Positions 1 through 12,779 of a stretch of 64,000 nt of DNA are shown here, piece by piece. A model generated the notes under the pieces. It saw only the letters and a program-made list of their open reading frames with translations, ran no database searches and was not told where the DNA came from. This DNA is from Benincasa hispida (lineage: Eukaryota > Streptophyta > Magnoliopsida > Cucurbitales > Cucurbitaceae). Location of the stretch: NCBI RefSeq assembly GCF_009727055.1, contig NC_052360.1, positions 72,914,884-72,978,883 of the forward strand, written 5' to 3'. How positions within the stretch are numbered: position 1 is the first letter of the stretch; the number at the start of each line of letters is the position of its first letter. The position numbers and the translations under genes were made by a program.

Positions 1-2049
1 AAACCCATGTAGCGATCTGGTGGGTTCATAACCCTCCCACTACGTCGAGGCAGTCTCAACTCTTGAGCTGGTTGACTAGATGTTCCGACCTCAACAACTC
101 TTGTTGATCTGTCGGCCTGTTCAACAACTATTGTTGAACCCTCAGTAGTCTCAATTCCACTAAAAATATCTCACAAAACGAGCTTACTTCTTAGCTTATG
201 ATCCTGAATGTGATCTTCTTTCAAGAAGATAACATTTTTTGAAACAAACACTTTGTTCTCACTCGGATCATAGAAGTACCCATCTTTCATTTCCTTGGGG
301 TAGCCTACAAAGAGAAAAACCTTTGAACATGGTTCCAATTTCTTTGGGTTAGTCATAAGCACACATGTCGGACAACCCCAAATCCTGAAGTGGCGTAAAC
401 TACCTTTACAGCCTCTCCACAATTCAAAAGGTGTTTCAGAAACACTTTTCGAGGAAACGTTGTTCAGGATATAACATGTAGTCTCCACTGCAAAACCCCA
501 AAACGAGTCTGGAAGATGAGCATAAATTATCATAGACTGAACCATGTCCAACAAGGTTCTGTTTCTCCTTTTTGATACACCATTCTGCTGAGGTGTACCA
601 GGGGCCGAGAGTTAGGATGCAATCCCATGTTTTATCATATAGTTCTAGAATTAGAGGTTCATATACTCTCCACCACGATCAGATCGTAGTGTTTTTATCT
701 TCTTACCTAACAAGTTTTCAACTTCAACCATATACTCCTTGAACTTGTCAAGGGCTTCAGACTTACGTTGCATTAGGTAGAGATACCCGAATCTTGAATA
801 ATGATCTATGAAAGAGATGAAATATTCATACCCACCCTGAGCTCTAATATTCATCAGGCCACAGAGGTCTGAATGTACAAGCTCCAAGGCTTCCTTGGCC
901 CTGTAACATTTTCTAGTAAAATGTTGTTTGGTCTTCTTGCCTTTGATACATGATTCACATACCAACAAGGAGTTTTCTTCTAAACTCTTTAGAAGTCCAC
1001 TTTTCACCAACTTCTCAATCCTATTGAGCTTGATGTGACCTAACCTTGGATGCCAAAGATGGGTGTTTTTCCTTAGGAGAAACCTTTGGTCTTTTAGCTG
1101 TTGTTGTCGTACTGAACATTTTAGTGTTAAACAAGGCTTTTATGACTAACGACCTTAGTACATATATGTTACTTTCCATTGAACCATAACCAATCTTCAT
1201 TCTATTTTTGAAAATAAACACTTTATTCTCAGAAAAGGAGATGGTATACCCTTGTTCAATGAGACAAGAAACCAAGATTAAGTTCCTCTTAATATGAGGA
1301 AATATGAAAACATTATCCAGTAATAGATAACGTTTCTTGCCAACAAATAACTTCAGCCTGCCTACAACAACAGCTGAAACACCTCACCAATACCGACTCG
1401 TAGAGTCATCTCTCCTTGTGGCAATATTTATCAGGAACTGAATCCTTGGTAAGAGAAACTGACAAGATTGGTAGCACCCGAATCTAAGATCCAGGCAGAA
1501 TCACCATTCTCTACCAAACACGTCTCAAAGACCAATAAATCATATTTACTGTCTTTCCTCCTCTTTTGGAGAGTAGTGGGATCAGTGTCAGAACAATTGA
1601 CTCTACTGGTTGTGCCATCCATCCCTTTGTGCTTGATAACTCATGTTCAAACATATCTTGCAACGAGTTCATGATCTCGCGTGCAATGACCATGTTCTCA
1701 ACCCTTTTGGCCAAAACATCAGATACGTTAGCCAAAATGTGAAGTCGGGCCAATGAATTAGACTTCTTTCACACCTCATATGCATTACGAACACTTCGTT
1801 GTGCATCAAGGGTCGGGACTTGAGGACACTCCTTAACCATGAATCGAGGTCGTTTGCCACAAAATACGTTTTACACGATTCTTTCCACTGTATGTATTCG
1901 ATCCTATTAAATGCACTAAACGAAAATACTAATGAGTTGTTGAAAAGAAAAACACATTGACCTACGTTAGGTTTTAAACAAATACTCGTTGTAAAACAAA
2001 CAACATCCCATAAGGTTTTAGCAAAACTAATACGAACCTCGTGTGACAT
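1..2049 (-). pseudogene. Copia gag-protease-integrase remnant
   Basis: Read on the minus strand, fragments run in the normal Copia order gag, protease, integrase. The gag part lies about 2049-1511, including IEYIQWKESC and the stretch around REIMNSLQDMFE. A protease fragment with the D-S-G-A active-site motif lies near 1490-1460. Then come GAG-pre-integrase and integrase-core pieces (1010-651) with the first catalytic Asp in LVHSDLCG and the second in LRSDRGGEY. The integrase C-terminal part lies at 554-171 (FELWRGCKGSLRHFRIWGCP). Positions 170-1 correspond to the integrase/RT linker seen at 25549 in the plus copy. The pieces lie in different frames separated by stops. It encoded the capsid and the enzymes for reverse transcription and integration; no functional product is expected. 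Confidence 0.85.
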
Positions 2050-5000
2050 CTAGTTTCGCAATGATGCTTCAAAGGTTTAGGACAAAAGCCGTCGAAGGGA
2101 GGCCAATTATTCCTCCTCTAAATTGAGAAGTTTTCAACCAGTCATTAATACCAGAATAACTCTTGCTCCTATAACGAATAACCATCATTGATTTGGTCAA
2201 GAGATCATTAACTTACTTAACAATCTCCCGTAAGTGTTACCTGCCATTTTAGGTCCTAGAGATCCGCCCCAAGCAGGCAATCTAAAGGGAAAAAATCCGA
2301 TTGGAGCAAAACCTAAAGTGACCCTATCCATTTCTAGAGTTCACCTTGATTTTGACCAACTGCACAAAACCCATCCAAAGGGGGACGCTCCTAGGGCGCC
2401 ACGAGGGAGTACAAAATGATCTCACGGTGTGAACCAATGACAGAGACTATAGGACGTGTTGACACGCACCTTTCACCCACTTACTATAAACACTATCTCT
2501 GTCCACCTTGATATTGAATCATACAAACATCATTTGAAGGGGGATGCTCCCAAGGCACCACGAGGCTAAACATGAATCTCACGATGTGAACATACAGGGA
2601 GAAACGTGAGTGGAATCATAGATATATCAGATACATCTCTTCCTCCCACTGAGTATTTTATAACCTAGGGTTTAGATTACTTAGAAAAAAACACAGATAA
2701 GGATTTTAGCTAAGTGAATTCTTTATTGAATAGGTCTTCCTAAGTCTATATAGTCTTAGATAATGGTACCCGAACCGGTTGCATATATTCCCCTCGAGTT
2801 TAGGATTACTCATTATTTTAGCACCAAGCTAAAAATAAGACCACGCTTAGTCTTAGTATCCAAGGATTGACCTTAAATACAAGAACAAACACTCTTTTTT
2901 TACTATGGTCTTATGTCGAAAGAAGAGAGCTGACCCTAAACAGAGAGAGGTTAACTAATACGCTCGACCATAGGGAGAGGAGCAGAGCTTGTGAACAAAG
3001 AAAGCAGATCACAGAGCTAGCTTTAGCCAAGAAAAAGGCGAGTTAAAGACGTAGAAAGAAAGGAGGCTGCTGAGCAAGAAGCAAACATGGCTACATACGA
3101 GTAAGCCCACTTTGGTCGCTGTTAGAAATAGTATACGGGTGAATTCCCATCTTTTCTTTTCTAGCTGATATTGTAATGTATGACATGGATCAATAAAATA
3201 TTCGCCTTTCCCCTGCGTCATCATGGAAAATCCAATTTTCTAAGGCATGATTACAACTATGTGAATGCATGATTAATAAATACCTAATTTCAGCAAATAA
3301 ACCATCATGGAAATAAAAAATAATGCTTTTAAAAAAGAACACTAGATATCAAACACCCGACTCCATGGAAACCATCCTACTTGTAAACAAGGCAGAAGTT
3401 TGAGAGGCTAAGACAAAGCCCCCTCCATGATTGAAAAGAAAAGGTTGAGTTTGCACCAAAAGCCTTCTCATAGGAGAAACTATTGGAACACATTACATAG
3501 GTTTGCCTAAGAATAACTTTTACCTTGGATAGTTAAACAACTTTTTGATCATCATCCATTAAACTCCTTAACGAAGTCTTTGACCAAAATTGTCGCATGC
3601 TTGTTTAAAATCTATTTAATTCACCTTTCTAGGTAGGTTCCCATGTAGGAGTGTTACGTTTCCGTCAACTTAAGAACCCCAACTTAGTTAGAACCTGCCT
3701 TAGACAAAAGGTCCCTTATAGATTGATTTAAAACAAATTTAATCTTTTATGCCAACCAATTTAATCCTATTAAACCGATTTTAAAAGATTAATCTAGGTT
3801 ACTAAACTCTTTAGAACCATGTGAACTTAGGTCTATCTCAATCCAATTTTAAAACTCTTTGAAAAAACTTGAGTTCACCCTAAGTCCACATGCAACTCTT
3901 TCTTATTGATTTTAGTTCTAATTTCTTTTATAACACTTATAAAAAAAACAACCAAAACCATAATGCAAAGCTAACACATGCAAGGCATTCATAACAATCA
4001 TAAATAGCCTAAGTGTCATGCGCAATGCATTGTTCATTCATTGCTACTTCTTTTATATAACACTTATACAAAACAACAATGAAACAAGCACAACATGCTT
4101 CCATTCACCCTTAAACTATAACATTTATAATAAAAGGATGATGCATGATAATGCTCACTGTATGCAAAATATAACTCTTACATTTCATGATGCATGCGCA
4201 TGCTTCCACGTAATTTCTTCATGCTAGGTTATAAGATTTATAATACATGATGCATGAATAATTGCACAACCTAAGGTGGTTTTTAAACTAAATGTCTAAC
4301 ACTTTGGCATATAAGCACCATACGTCATATGTATAATAAACAAATGTTGATGAACCGGGTAAAATTACCTTAAAACCACAAAAATTAAAGCTAACTATTA
4401 CAAAAACAAGGAGTCTCCGGTTCAACAGGCGAACCGGGTCTTGAACCATCCAGGCGAAGCAACGTGTCTCTAACCATCGTGTACTAATCTCCCCGCGATT
4501 GTCTACACGATAAAACAAACACTTCGCTCTATCGCTTAACAACGCTCCCAGAGCTAAACGATCGTTTAGAAAATATTACACGATCGTATACCTTTTACTA
4601 AGTGATGAAGTCTGAGGTATGCGATCGCCTAGCGCGCTTCGCACGATTCATGCCTTACACGATCGTCTAAACGACTACGATGTGGCAAAGCACCATCGCC
4701 TAAATGATCGCTTAACGAACGCCTTAGTATCGTATACCGCGCGATCGTGTAGGTAGTAACTCATTGATAAGGCTTGCTAACTACACGATCGTCTAGCACG
4801 CGCCTGTTACTAAATGATGAGCATCACATGCTCCCACTATGGTCGTCTACCTCCACCGTCTACGCAATCTGGCAACCAACGCTACGCGATAGAGTAAACG
4901 ATATACCTGATCGTGTAGCATAGCTAAACGATCGTTTAGTAAATACTACACGGTCGTATAGAAAAATCTACATGATCACTTAGATAAATCCCAATGATCG

Positions 5001-5338
5001 TTTACCTTAGGCTACACGATACGACCAACTCTTGGTCTTCTTCTTCGTTGAGAACCACATCTCCATGCTTCGAAACTTCATCACGAATGACTCAACTAAC
5101 TAAAACCCTTTGAATTACAGACTCGATTGCAAGTTAATTTCGCCTAAAAACACAGGGGTCTTTACAAATTAACACTTTGTAATTGAAGAAAGCTTTAAAC
5201 AAAGGCAATTAAACTCGAAAACATTCATCAATTCCATCCACAAAATGCATTTAACAATTAAACACAAATGCAGAAACCCACCAAGACTGTAAAAGAAGTT
5301 CAAAATCGAATTGAAATTTAGAATATCAAAACAATCTG
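2050..5338 (-). other. Long non-coding 5' leader of the minus-strand Copia
   Basis: I see no convincing gene between gag and the primer-binding site. Three parts stand out. At 2230-2600 there are two GC-rich blocks sharing a GGCGCC/GGCACC-CGAGG core (near 2393 and 2551), which also occur in the plus element's leader. The 3500-4340 part is an inverted counterpart of 13180-13920, recognisable by the shared CCCTTTGTCTAAGGCGGGTTC-like stretch. At 4430-5030 there is a dense cluster of CGATCG palindromes. Positions 2640-3240 could be a separate nested piece; I could not assign it. Confidence 0.6.
4430..5030. repeat. Cluster of CGATCG-centred 16-bp palindromes in a Copia leader
   Basis: The sequence CTAAACGATCGTTTAG, which is its own reverse complement, occurs exactly at 4554-4569 and 4924-4939. 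At least five more CGATCG-cored variants lie between them, for example near 4580, 4620, 4660, 4740 and 4785, often flanked by CTAM and KTAG. Single-base decayed forms (TGATCG, CGATAG) fill the gaps. Spacing is irregular, so this is a dispersed motif cluster and not a simple tandem repeat. Confidence 0.8.
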
Positions 5339-5350
5339 GCTCTAATACCA
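5339..5350 (-). other. Copia primer-binding site (initiator tRNA-Met)
   Basis: The minus strand reads TGGTATTAGAGC, one base from the usual plant Copia site TGGTATCAGAGC, which pairs with the 3' end of initiator tRNA-Met. It marks the inner edge of the LTR at 5353-7322. Confidence 0.85.
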
Positions 5351-5352
5351 AT

Positions 5353-7322
5353 AAAAGGAAATTGAACACGAGAATTTTCATGAGCAGCGGAAAGATCATT
5401 CCAAATTACAATAGTATATGAACGTTACAATTACAATCTCAAAAAAAAAAAAAAAAAATACGGTTATGCATTAATTACAGAAATTACAATATGATATATA
5501 TAAAAGATCAAGGAAAAATGCTACACACTTTTGCAGACTCATCACCAAGCTCTTTAATCACGAATGCTCGATCACAGTAACACCCGAACACTCATCCAAC
5601 ATGACCGCTACACTGCATGAACACCATGCACTCGAACTCAACGATTGCCTCGGTCAGGAACACCCTAACAACACAAACGGCCTCCAATCGTGTAAACGAT
5701 TGAGCAAGTGGGAGATGGAAATAACCTATCGTATAGATCGATGCCCAATCGTTTAGGAAAAGCTAAGCGATCGTCGAGCAAAAGCTATGCGATCGTTTAG
5801 CTCATCACTTAGCTGAGTGTCTGTTGCCTACTAACTCTCCACGGTCATTTACCTCATCCAAGCTGTCGCTTAGTAAATCCTATTATCTTGACAACTTTCG
5901 TGAGAATTTTTTTGAGATTTCTCAACCTTGTAAAAACTTACTAAAATTAGGAAAACATTTTTCCTTTTATCTCACGGTTACCATGAAACCACCAATAACC
6001 TCCCACTCAATTGGTTATTGGAGAAAAAGAGTTAATTATCCAATAATTAATATTATTATAAATATAAATGATAACTATTTTACCATACTATATTTATAAC
6101 CTATAGTTTTAATATTTCATCTCATGAAACATATAAACCATAACCTTTTTCTATTCCATGACACTTAATTAAATCTCATTTACATTAATCCTCCACTAGA
6201 TGTATCTCATACGTCATACCGATCATATCATATATAATCGAATACCTCTTATAAATTTGAACATTTCAAATCAACACCAAGAACTGATCCTCAACTGAAT
6301 CCATTGAGCTACCAAGGGGACCTTATGGATCTATAGCTCAAAGCTTTAATGGTACGTGAATAATTGACTAAACTTTTTAGTCACGGGATCCACCATCCAT
6401 TAACTACCATGCACTCCACTAAAGATCGATAGCTGAACTCTCCTTACCACAGATATATTAAGTTTCCATCTTAACCAATCAACAATGCGACAACTGATCA
6501 CAGATCGCTCGTAAGTACAGCTTGGCCAATAACCGTTATGCCCCTGTAGTTACATTTAACTCCTTAAGTACCACTGATCCCTCTAATGAACATAAGTCAT
6601 AGTCCTACTATGATTGAGTCCTCTCTTCCAAAGAGAAGTTATGGCCACTATGTTCAATCCCCGGAATCAGCCCTTAACGAAGCAATCTATCTACTTACCC
6701 CTGCTTCGGGGAAGGATTGAATTCCATCTTGTGTATTGAGTTCCTAGCTCCCAAATCAGACAAGTCCCCAAAAAGGTAGGTATGTTGAGTGGGAAATCTG
6801 GCCACTCTCACCCATACTAATCAAAGAACCACCCTCAAAGGCAGAAGTACCCAAAACACTCAGGATTGGGGTCGTGTCACCTATTGTCTTTTAGGTAAGA
6901 TGTAAGTCTCTAGTATCAACGGCTATATATACGGAGTCTAGTCATCTCGTGGTCCTATCTTATACAAACTTTTTATATAGGACACCCCCGCTTGCATTTC
7001 TACACATGAATTGTCATGATCTACCATCTGTAGTAGTTTACAATACTTGCAAACCTCTACAAAGCGGGTCGTATCCGTAGTGTCACCAGGATCAGTATCC
7101 CACCTTAATCCTTATACTACAAACTTATTTAGGTTATCACTTAAGGTATGATCTACTTGTATATCACATATACATGCTTAAGTTTACATAAGATAACCAT
7201 GGAGCTTTGTTTATTGGATATGAGTAAATGTCAGAATGAAATAACAGTTATTTTATTCATAAAACAATGTGTATCATTAGAAACAATGAGACTACAGGAG
7301 AATTAGGACACGAAACCCAACA
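5353..7322 (-). repeat. 5' LTR of the minus-strand Copia
   Basis: On the minus strand the LTR begins TGTTGGGTTTCGTGTCC at 7322 and ends just before the primer-binding site, about 1.97 kb. Its inner end no longer shows the canonical CA. Large parts match the plus-element LTR at 10318-12439 in reverse complement, for example 6240-6620 and 6690-6960. It contains its own smaller set of CGATCG motifs near 5690-5870. The first bases differ from the plus-element LTR, so the two are diverged subfamilies. Confidence 0.85.
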
Positions 7323-8500
7323 GACATATGGCATAAGAGTTTGTCACACATTAGTTCAAAAGGCCTTGAAGCCCTATCAAAATATGGGATACTACCTAAA
7401 GATTTCAACAATCAATTGACTTTTATTGAGCACTGTGTGATAGGAAAGGCAAAGAGATATTGTTTCACTAAGGCATAACGTACCACTAAGGGAATACTAG
7501 ACTATATCCACTTGGACTTAAGATTGTATTATAGGGCATAGGAAAGGAAGACACACACCCCAAAAAAATGGAGTGGCTGAGAGACTCAATAAAACTATCA
7601 TGAAAAGGATAAGATGCCTATTGTCTAACGCTATTTTAGAAGAGAAGTTTCAGGTTGAAGCAGCTATCTACTCAGTGTACACTTTGAATAGAAGTCCTCA
7701 CACCTTACTAGATTTCTTAACATCAGAAGAGAAGTGGTCCAAACACCCCCTCCTCCCAATCTAAATGATCGTAGGGTGTTTTGTTGGGTATGTACATCAA
7801 AAGTAGGGGAAACTTAAAGCTAGAGCTACTACGTGCATGTTTGTTGGCTTTTGTAAGGGTGTGAAGGGTTTCAAAATGTGGCATCCCACTAAGAATAGTA
7901 GAGATGTCACCTTTAGGGAAAATGAGATGTTTATGCAAAAAAAAAAAGAGAACCCTAAGAAGAAACATGAACTTATACCACTATATTTGAGGTGGAGAAT
8001 TCTAAGAACACACCAAAAGAGGAAGATACTATCAGTGATTCAGAAGAAGTAGAGGGTACATCAAGAGAGCAAGTTGAAAATATTGAAGTTCAACTTGATT
8101 TGAGTCAATACTCATTAGCTAGGGACAAATAGAGGAGAGAATTATTCCTCCAGCTAGATATGTAAACACTAACCATATGAACCTTGTGTTGAATGCCACT
8201 GGGACCTCTAATGACTAAGAACCAACTACATTTGAGGAAATTGTGAATGGTTCTGATGCTAGACATTAGATAACAGCTATAAATGAGGAAATACACTCTC
8301 TAAATGTGAATGACACATGATCCCTAGCACCTCTACCTAAATGATGCAAACCAGTTGCATCAAAGTAGATCTTCTAGCTAAACGGGGATGTAATCAAAGA
8401 TTAAAAGCCTAGATACAATATAAGGTTGGTTACTAAAGGTTTTACTCAGAGACAGGGCATTGATTATTCATAAATCTTTTTCCTTGTGGGAAAGTGAAAC
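7323..8500 (+). pseudogene. Copia pol fragment (pre-integrase, integrase, start of RT)
   Basis: A plus-strand Copia remnant begins abruptly inside the GAG-pre-integrase domain (WHKSLSHISSKGLEAL at about 7328). It continues through integrase (7573-7764, MAERLNKTIMKRIRCLLSNA) and the integrase C-terminal region (7837-7960). It reaches the start of reverse transcriptase near 8270-8480, where VTKGFTQRQGIDYS can be read. Stops and frame changes are frequent. The upstream half is missing because the minus-strand Copia is inserted at 7322; the rest should lie left of the window. It is a different, older lineage from the family on either side. Confidence 0.8.
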
Positions 8501-9056
8501 GCATCTAAAATGTGTTATTTGCCTTAGATTTAGGATGTATTTAACATGGTTTTATAAGATTTAATGTGCCTGTTAGTGATTTTTAGGTTTTATGTTCGAG
8601 AATAGATTATACTCAAGAGGAGCCAAAAAGGACCAAATTATGTCTAAAGAAATCAAAATCAAGCAATGAATCAAAGGGAGAGGAAAAAAAAAGACGGAAG
8701 AAAACATGAAGATGTGCAGATTTCTCTCGTCCGTCATTAAAAGGACAGCTTAACACAGAGTGTTGCAACGCTGCCCCTTTACATTAGAGACCCAAGAGTA
8801 GTAGTGTGCAGAGCATTGCAATGCTCCTATCGAGCTTTGCAACGTTAGGTTATTTTAGGAAAACAATCTGCACTTTTGGAAAACTTTGCTTATTTAACCT
8901 AGGGATTTTGGCTAGTCACCACATCGAATTTTGGAGTGTTTCAGACCGTGAGAGAGGGTTTAGAGTAGAATATGGAGACTTCTGAAGAAACTTTAAATAT
9001 AGAGGACCTATCAATAGAAGTAGATCGTTCAAACTCCATTATGAAAGAACTCATAC
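8501..9056. other. Unassigned repeat-like sequence with TTGCAA palindromes
   Basis: No coding sequence is recognisable. Three short palindromic motifs centred on TTGCAA occur within about 90 bp (8761, 8813-8824, 8834-8845). One of them, GCATTGCAATGC, is perfect. The surrounding text resembles a retrotransposon LTR, but I could not find its ends or a primer-binding site. Confidence 0.4.
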
Positions 9057-9059
9057 ATT

Positions 9060-10317
9060 CACAGTCATACTAAATAGATTATACATTAAATCATAAATTA
9101 TAACATGCTTTGAATTAAATACAAAGGTTAGAGAGAAAATACCTTTGAAGAACTCTTCTTCAAGATAATCCTCGATCAAACTCGAACGCAACGAGCAACA
9201 ACTCGATCTCCCTCGAACACTAGTAAGGAGAAACTTGATCCTCGAACAACCGGACACAACCACAAGATTACCTTAGTATTCTCGGTGTGCGAATTTAGGA
9301 GTGGTAGGCTCTGGCTTATTTTGGATTGAGGGAAGAATTGAAGTGAAGGAGAATATGATCGAGCAAGCCATGAACTATTGTGTAGAAGATGAAGGATTGG
9401 AGTGAAGGAGAATACGATCGAGCAAGCGATGAACTATCGTGTAGAAGATGAAGTTTATCATATAGACTTGATACTCGATCGTTTGGATATTCAAGCTATC
9501 ATCTAATAAACTCGATGCTATTGTGTAGTCACTCGATAGTTGATCTGATAAATCGTTTCGTAGAATTATTAGAAAACTACTTTTACATATTTATTCCACT
9601 TTGCCATAAAAATTGTATAACCACCCACTAAGGTTGGTTATTGAGAAAAAGAAATTTAATTATCACATAATTAATAAATTATAAATGAATATAATAACTA
9701 ACTTATCATATTATATTTATAACCTATCATTTTAATATTGCATTGTATACAATATATAAACCATAGTTCTTTTTTCATTTTATGGCATCTAATATCATAT
9801 TTATATTAAATTTAATAACTATGAATCTTATTCATAGAAATCATATTTGAATCATATTCAAATACTAGTTCCTCCAATCATACAATAATGTATCAAATAC
9901 ATTATGTCAATTATATCATATATAATTGAATTAATTGAATTATATCATATATAATCAAATTTCCTCTTATTAATTTGAACATTTCAAATTAACCCAAAAA
10001 CTGATTCTATTTGAATCCATTGTGCTACCAATGGGACCTTATGGACCTGTAGCTTGAAGCTCTAACGGTACGTGAATAATTGACTAAACTCTTTAATCAC
10101 ATTATCCACCATCCATTAACTGTCGAGCGCATCATTAAAGATCGATAATTGCACTCTTCGCACTACAGATATATTTTTGTGTCCATTGGATATAACTAAT
10201 CAACAGTACGATGATCCTTCATAAATTGTTCGTAGGTACAATTGGGCCAAATTACCGTTTTACCCCTATAGTTACATCTAACTCCGTAAGTACCACTGAT
10301 TTCTCTAACAAACAATA
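9060..10317 (-). repeat. Inverted Copia LTR, part 1 (interrupted at 10317)
   Basis: This stretch matches the reverse complement of the Copia LTR at 10318-12439. For example, 9990-10317 mirrors the LTR portion around 11080-11400, including the segment giving ACCGTTTTACCCCTATAG. It also has degenerate CGATCG motifs at 9340-9560. The match stops exactly where the plus-strand Copia starts, and the mirrored sequence resumes near 29105. So this LTR was the target of the large insertion, with about 120 bp of it lost. The outer boundary near 9060 is approximate. Confidence 0.7.
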
Positions 10318-12439
10318 TGTTAGAGTTGATGTCCTAAAGTCTCGTGTCCTGTAGTTTGTAAGCAGTTTGTACGAACGCTTGTGTTGTATAATATATGATA
10401 TTTACTTCACATCTTGATTTTGCTCAGTTGTATGTTTTATTTGCGTTACCACAAACTAATAAACATAAAATCCCTATTTATCTGTATGTAACTTAAGCAT
10501 GTATGTGGTAACATACAAGTGGATCATGTCTTGAGTGATAACCAACATGGTCTGTAGTATATGGATATATGAGGGAAACCTTATCCTAGTAATGCTACGG
10601 ATGCAGCCAGCTTAGTGGAATGGTCACAAGTGTTGTGACTTGTCACAGATGGTCTGATCCTGATCATTCGTGTAGGGGACATGCGAGTGAGGGCGTCCTA
10701 TACAAAGAGTTTGTATAAGACCTGGCCACAAAGTGCTAACGTCTCGTTATATAACACCGTTCATGACAGAGACTTCACTTCACTAGGATGACCATAGGTA
10801 ACATGACCTGAATACTGAGTGAGTTCAGAACTTAAGCCACTGAGGGCGATCCTTTGATTTGTATGGGTGCGAGTAGCTAGGTCGCCGATTCAAACCTATA
10901 TTTTGGGGATTCGTCTGATTTGGGAGCTAGGAACTCAGTTACGAAAGATGGAATTCACTCCTTCCCCGAGGCAGGGGTAAGTAGATAGATAGCTCCCTTA
11001 AGAGCTGATTTCAAGGCTTGAACGATGTGGTGCCACACACCTTCTCTTGGCCCGAGATGTGTTTAGTTGGGCTATGTTATATTGTTCATTAGAGGAATTA
11101 GTGGTACTTAAGGAGTGAGATGTAACTACAGGGACAAAACGGTAAATTGGTCCAGCTGTACTTACGAGCATCTGTGAAGGGTCATTGTACTCATGATTGG
11201 TTATATCCGATGGACACACAAATATATCTGTGGTAAGAAGAGTTCAGCTATTGGTCTTTAGTGGAATACCTGATAGTTAACGGATGGTGGATCTCGTGGC
11301 TAAAGAGTTTAGTCAGCTATTCACGTACTATTAGAGCTTCGAGCCATATGTCCATTAGGTCCCCTAGCTAGCTTGAATAAAGTACAGAATCAATGTTTGG
11401 GTCAGTTTGAAATGTTCAAATTGACAAGAGGGAGTTCGATTATATATGATATAACTGGACTGGTTTATATATATGATATAATTGGCTAAATGTATGAGAT
11501 ACATTGTCTTGGAGGAAACTAGATATAAATATGATTTATATTAAGTGGAGTAGAATTTACTATAGTAGATTATGTGATATCAAACTATAAGGGTAAGAAT
11601 ATAATATGATTATATTCATTAATTATTAAATTAGTTATTATATGATAATTGGCCGAAAACTTCTCCTCGATCGTGCGTTAGTGGGAGAATTCGAAGTCGG
11701 TTATTGTTACCGAAGAATAATATGAAAATTTATTTCATTTTTCAAAGAGGTTTGAAAAATTCGCAATCGGTGTGAAAACGTAAAAGATCGCCTAGCTTGA
11801 GAGCCTATATAATAGTAGCTCATTGTCTAAACGATCGAACACCAGCACCTAAACGATCACACGCCTGTCCCTAGCTTAGCTTTCTTAAACGATCGCATAG
11901 CGTGCCGCGTTTTCTAAACGATCGTCTACCTTTTATTAAATGATCGCTTAGTAAAACCTACACGATCGTGTAGTTTCTTCTAAACGATAAGCACCCTTGC
12001 TATACGATAGCTCTTTCTCTCCCACTTGCTTAACATCTACACGATCTGTCTTTTCTCCTACCTCTACCAAATTCACCAAAAACCACACTTTGAATTCTCA
12101 CTCTGAGAATACCAAGGGTTCCAACTGGTGGTGTCGCCCTCGCTGTTCACTTGGTCGTGTTGCTATCGTTCGTGTAGACAATCGTGCTGCTGCAGCCAAC
12201 TATTTTGCTGGGCGATAGAGTTCGAGTAGAGGTTCTTCTACTGCTTCTGAGTTCGACATTTGAAGAGAGTCTTCAACTGGTATGAGAACTCTTTCCCTTT
12301 TATTTTATTGTTCGAGACATGCCATTAATTAATGTTAATTTGTATAACTGTCTGTTGGAATGCATGTATCGTATTTCAGTCATGATGAAATCGGAAAGAT
12401 CAACGCACTCATGGATGCACTTCGTTAAGAGTTCCTTCA
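10318..12439 (+). repeat. 5' LTR of the large Copia
   Basis: It starts TGTTAGAGTTGATGTCC and ends TTCCTTCA, immediately before the primer-binding site, a TG...CA LTR of 2122 bp. It matches the 3' LTR at 27323-28878 over most of its length. It carries about 560 bp (roughly 11692-12255) that the 3' LTR lacks. That extra block contains the CGATCG palindrome cluster, including the perfect palindrome CTACACGATCGTGTAG at 11958-11973. Confidence 0.9.
11780..12020. repeat. CGATCG palindrome cluster inside the 5' LTR
   Basis: Repeated CGATCG-cored motifs lie in a 240-bp stretch, with AAACG or CACG on the left and GT/GC-NTAG on the right. One is a perfect 16-bp palindrome (11958-11973). The same motif family fills 4430-5030, 5690-5870 and 12780-13060. 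Confidence 0.75.
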
Positions 12440-12441
12440 AT

Positions 12442-12453
12442 TGGTATCAGAGC
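12442..12453 (+). other. Copia primer-binding site (initiator tRNA-Met)
   Basis: TGGTATCAGAGC is an exact match to the standard plant Copia primer-binding site, two bases after the LTR's terminal CA. Confidence 0.93.
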
Positions 12454-12779
12454 CAGGTTCTGATATTCCAATTTCATTGTTGCAACGAATTACATATACG
12501 TTCTTGGTGGGTGCATATCTTCTCTGTTTAATCATTAAATTGTTGTGGATGTGCGGATTAATGGATGTTTTCGTGGATGTTAGTCTCGGTTTGATTTAAT
12601 TCGTTTACATTTTCGGTTGATTGTAGAGGCCCCTGCATTTTTAGGCATTATTAATCATCATCGAGTCTGTAATTCAAAGTCAGTTTGAGTCTTGAGTCGT
12701 TCGTGAAGAAGATTGAAGCAAGGGTTGGTTCTTCGAGGAAGGAGATGATCAAGGGTTGATCGGGTCTTGTAGACAATGG

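Larger units (their letters stand above)
1..7322 (-). mobile_element. Minus-strand Ty1/Copia retrotransposon, truncated by the window edge
   Basis: Reading the minus strand from 7322 downward gives an LTR (7322-5353), a primer-binding site complementary to initiator tRNA-Met (5350-5339), a long non-coding leader, then gag, protease and integrase remnants that run off position 1. It belongs to the same family as the plus-strand element at 10318-28878: the coding parts and GC-rich leader motifs correspond. The reverse transcriptase, RNase H and other LTR lie beyond the left edge. At 7322 it abuts an unrelated plus-strand Copia gag-pre-integrase sequence, so it inserted into an older element. 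Many stops and frameshifts make it inactive. Confidence 0.85.

Noticed and set aside
4430..5030. CRISPR array
   Set aside because: Motifs are palindromic but irregularly spaced and variable. There are no cas genes, and the context is a plant retrotransposon.
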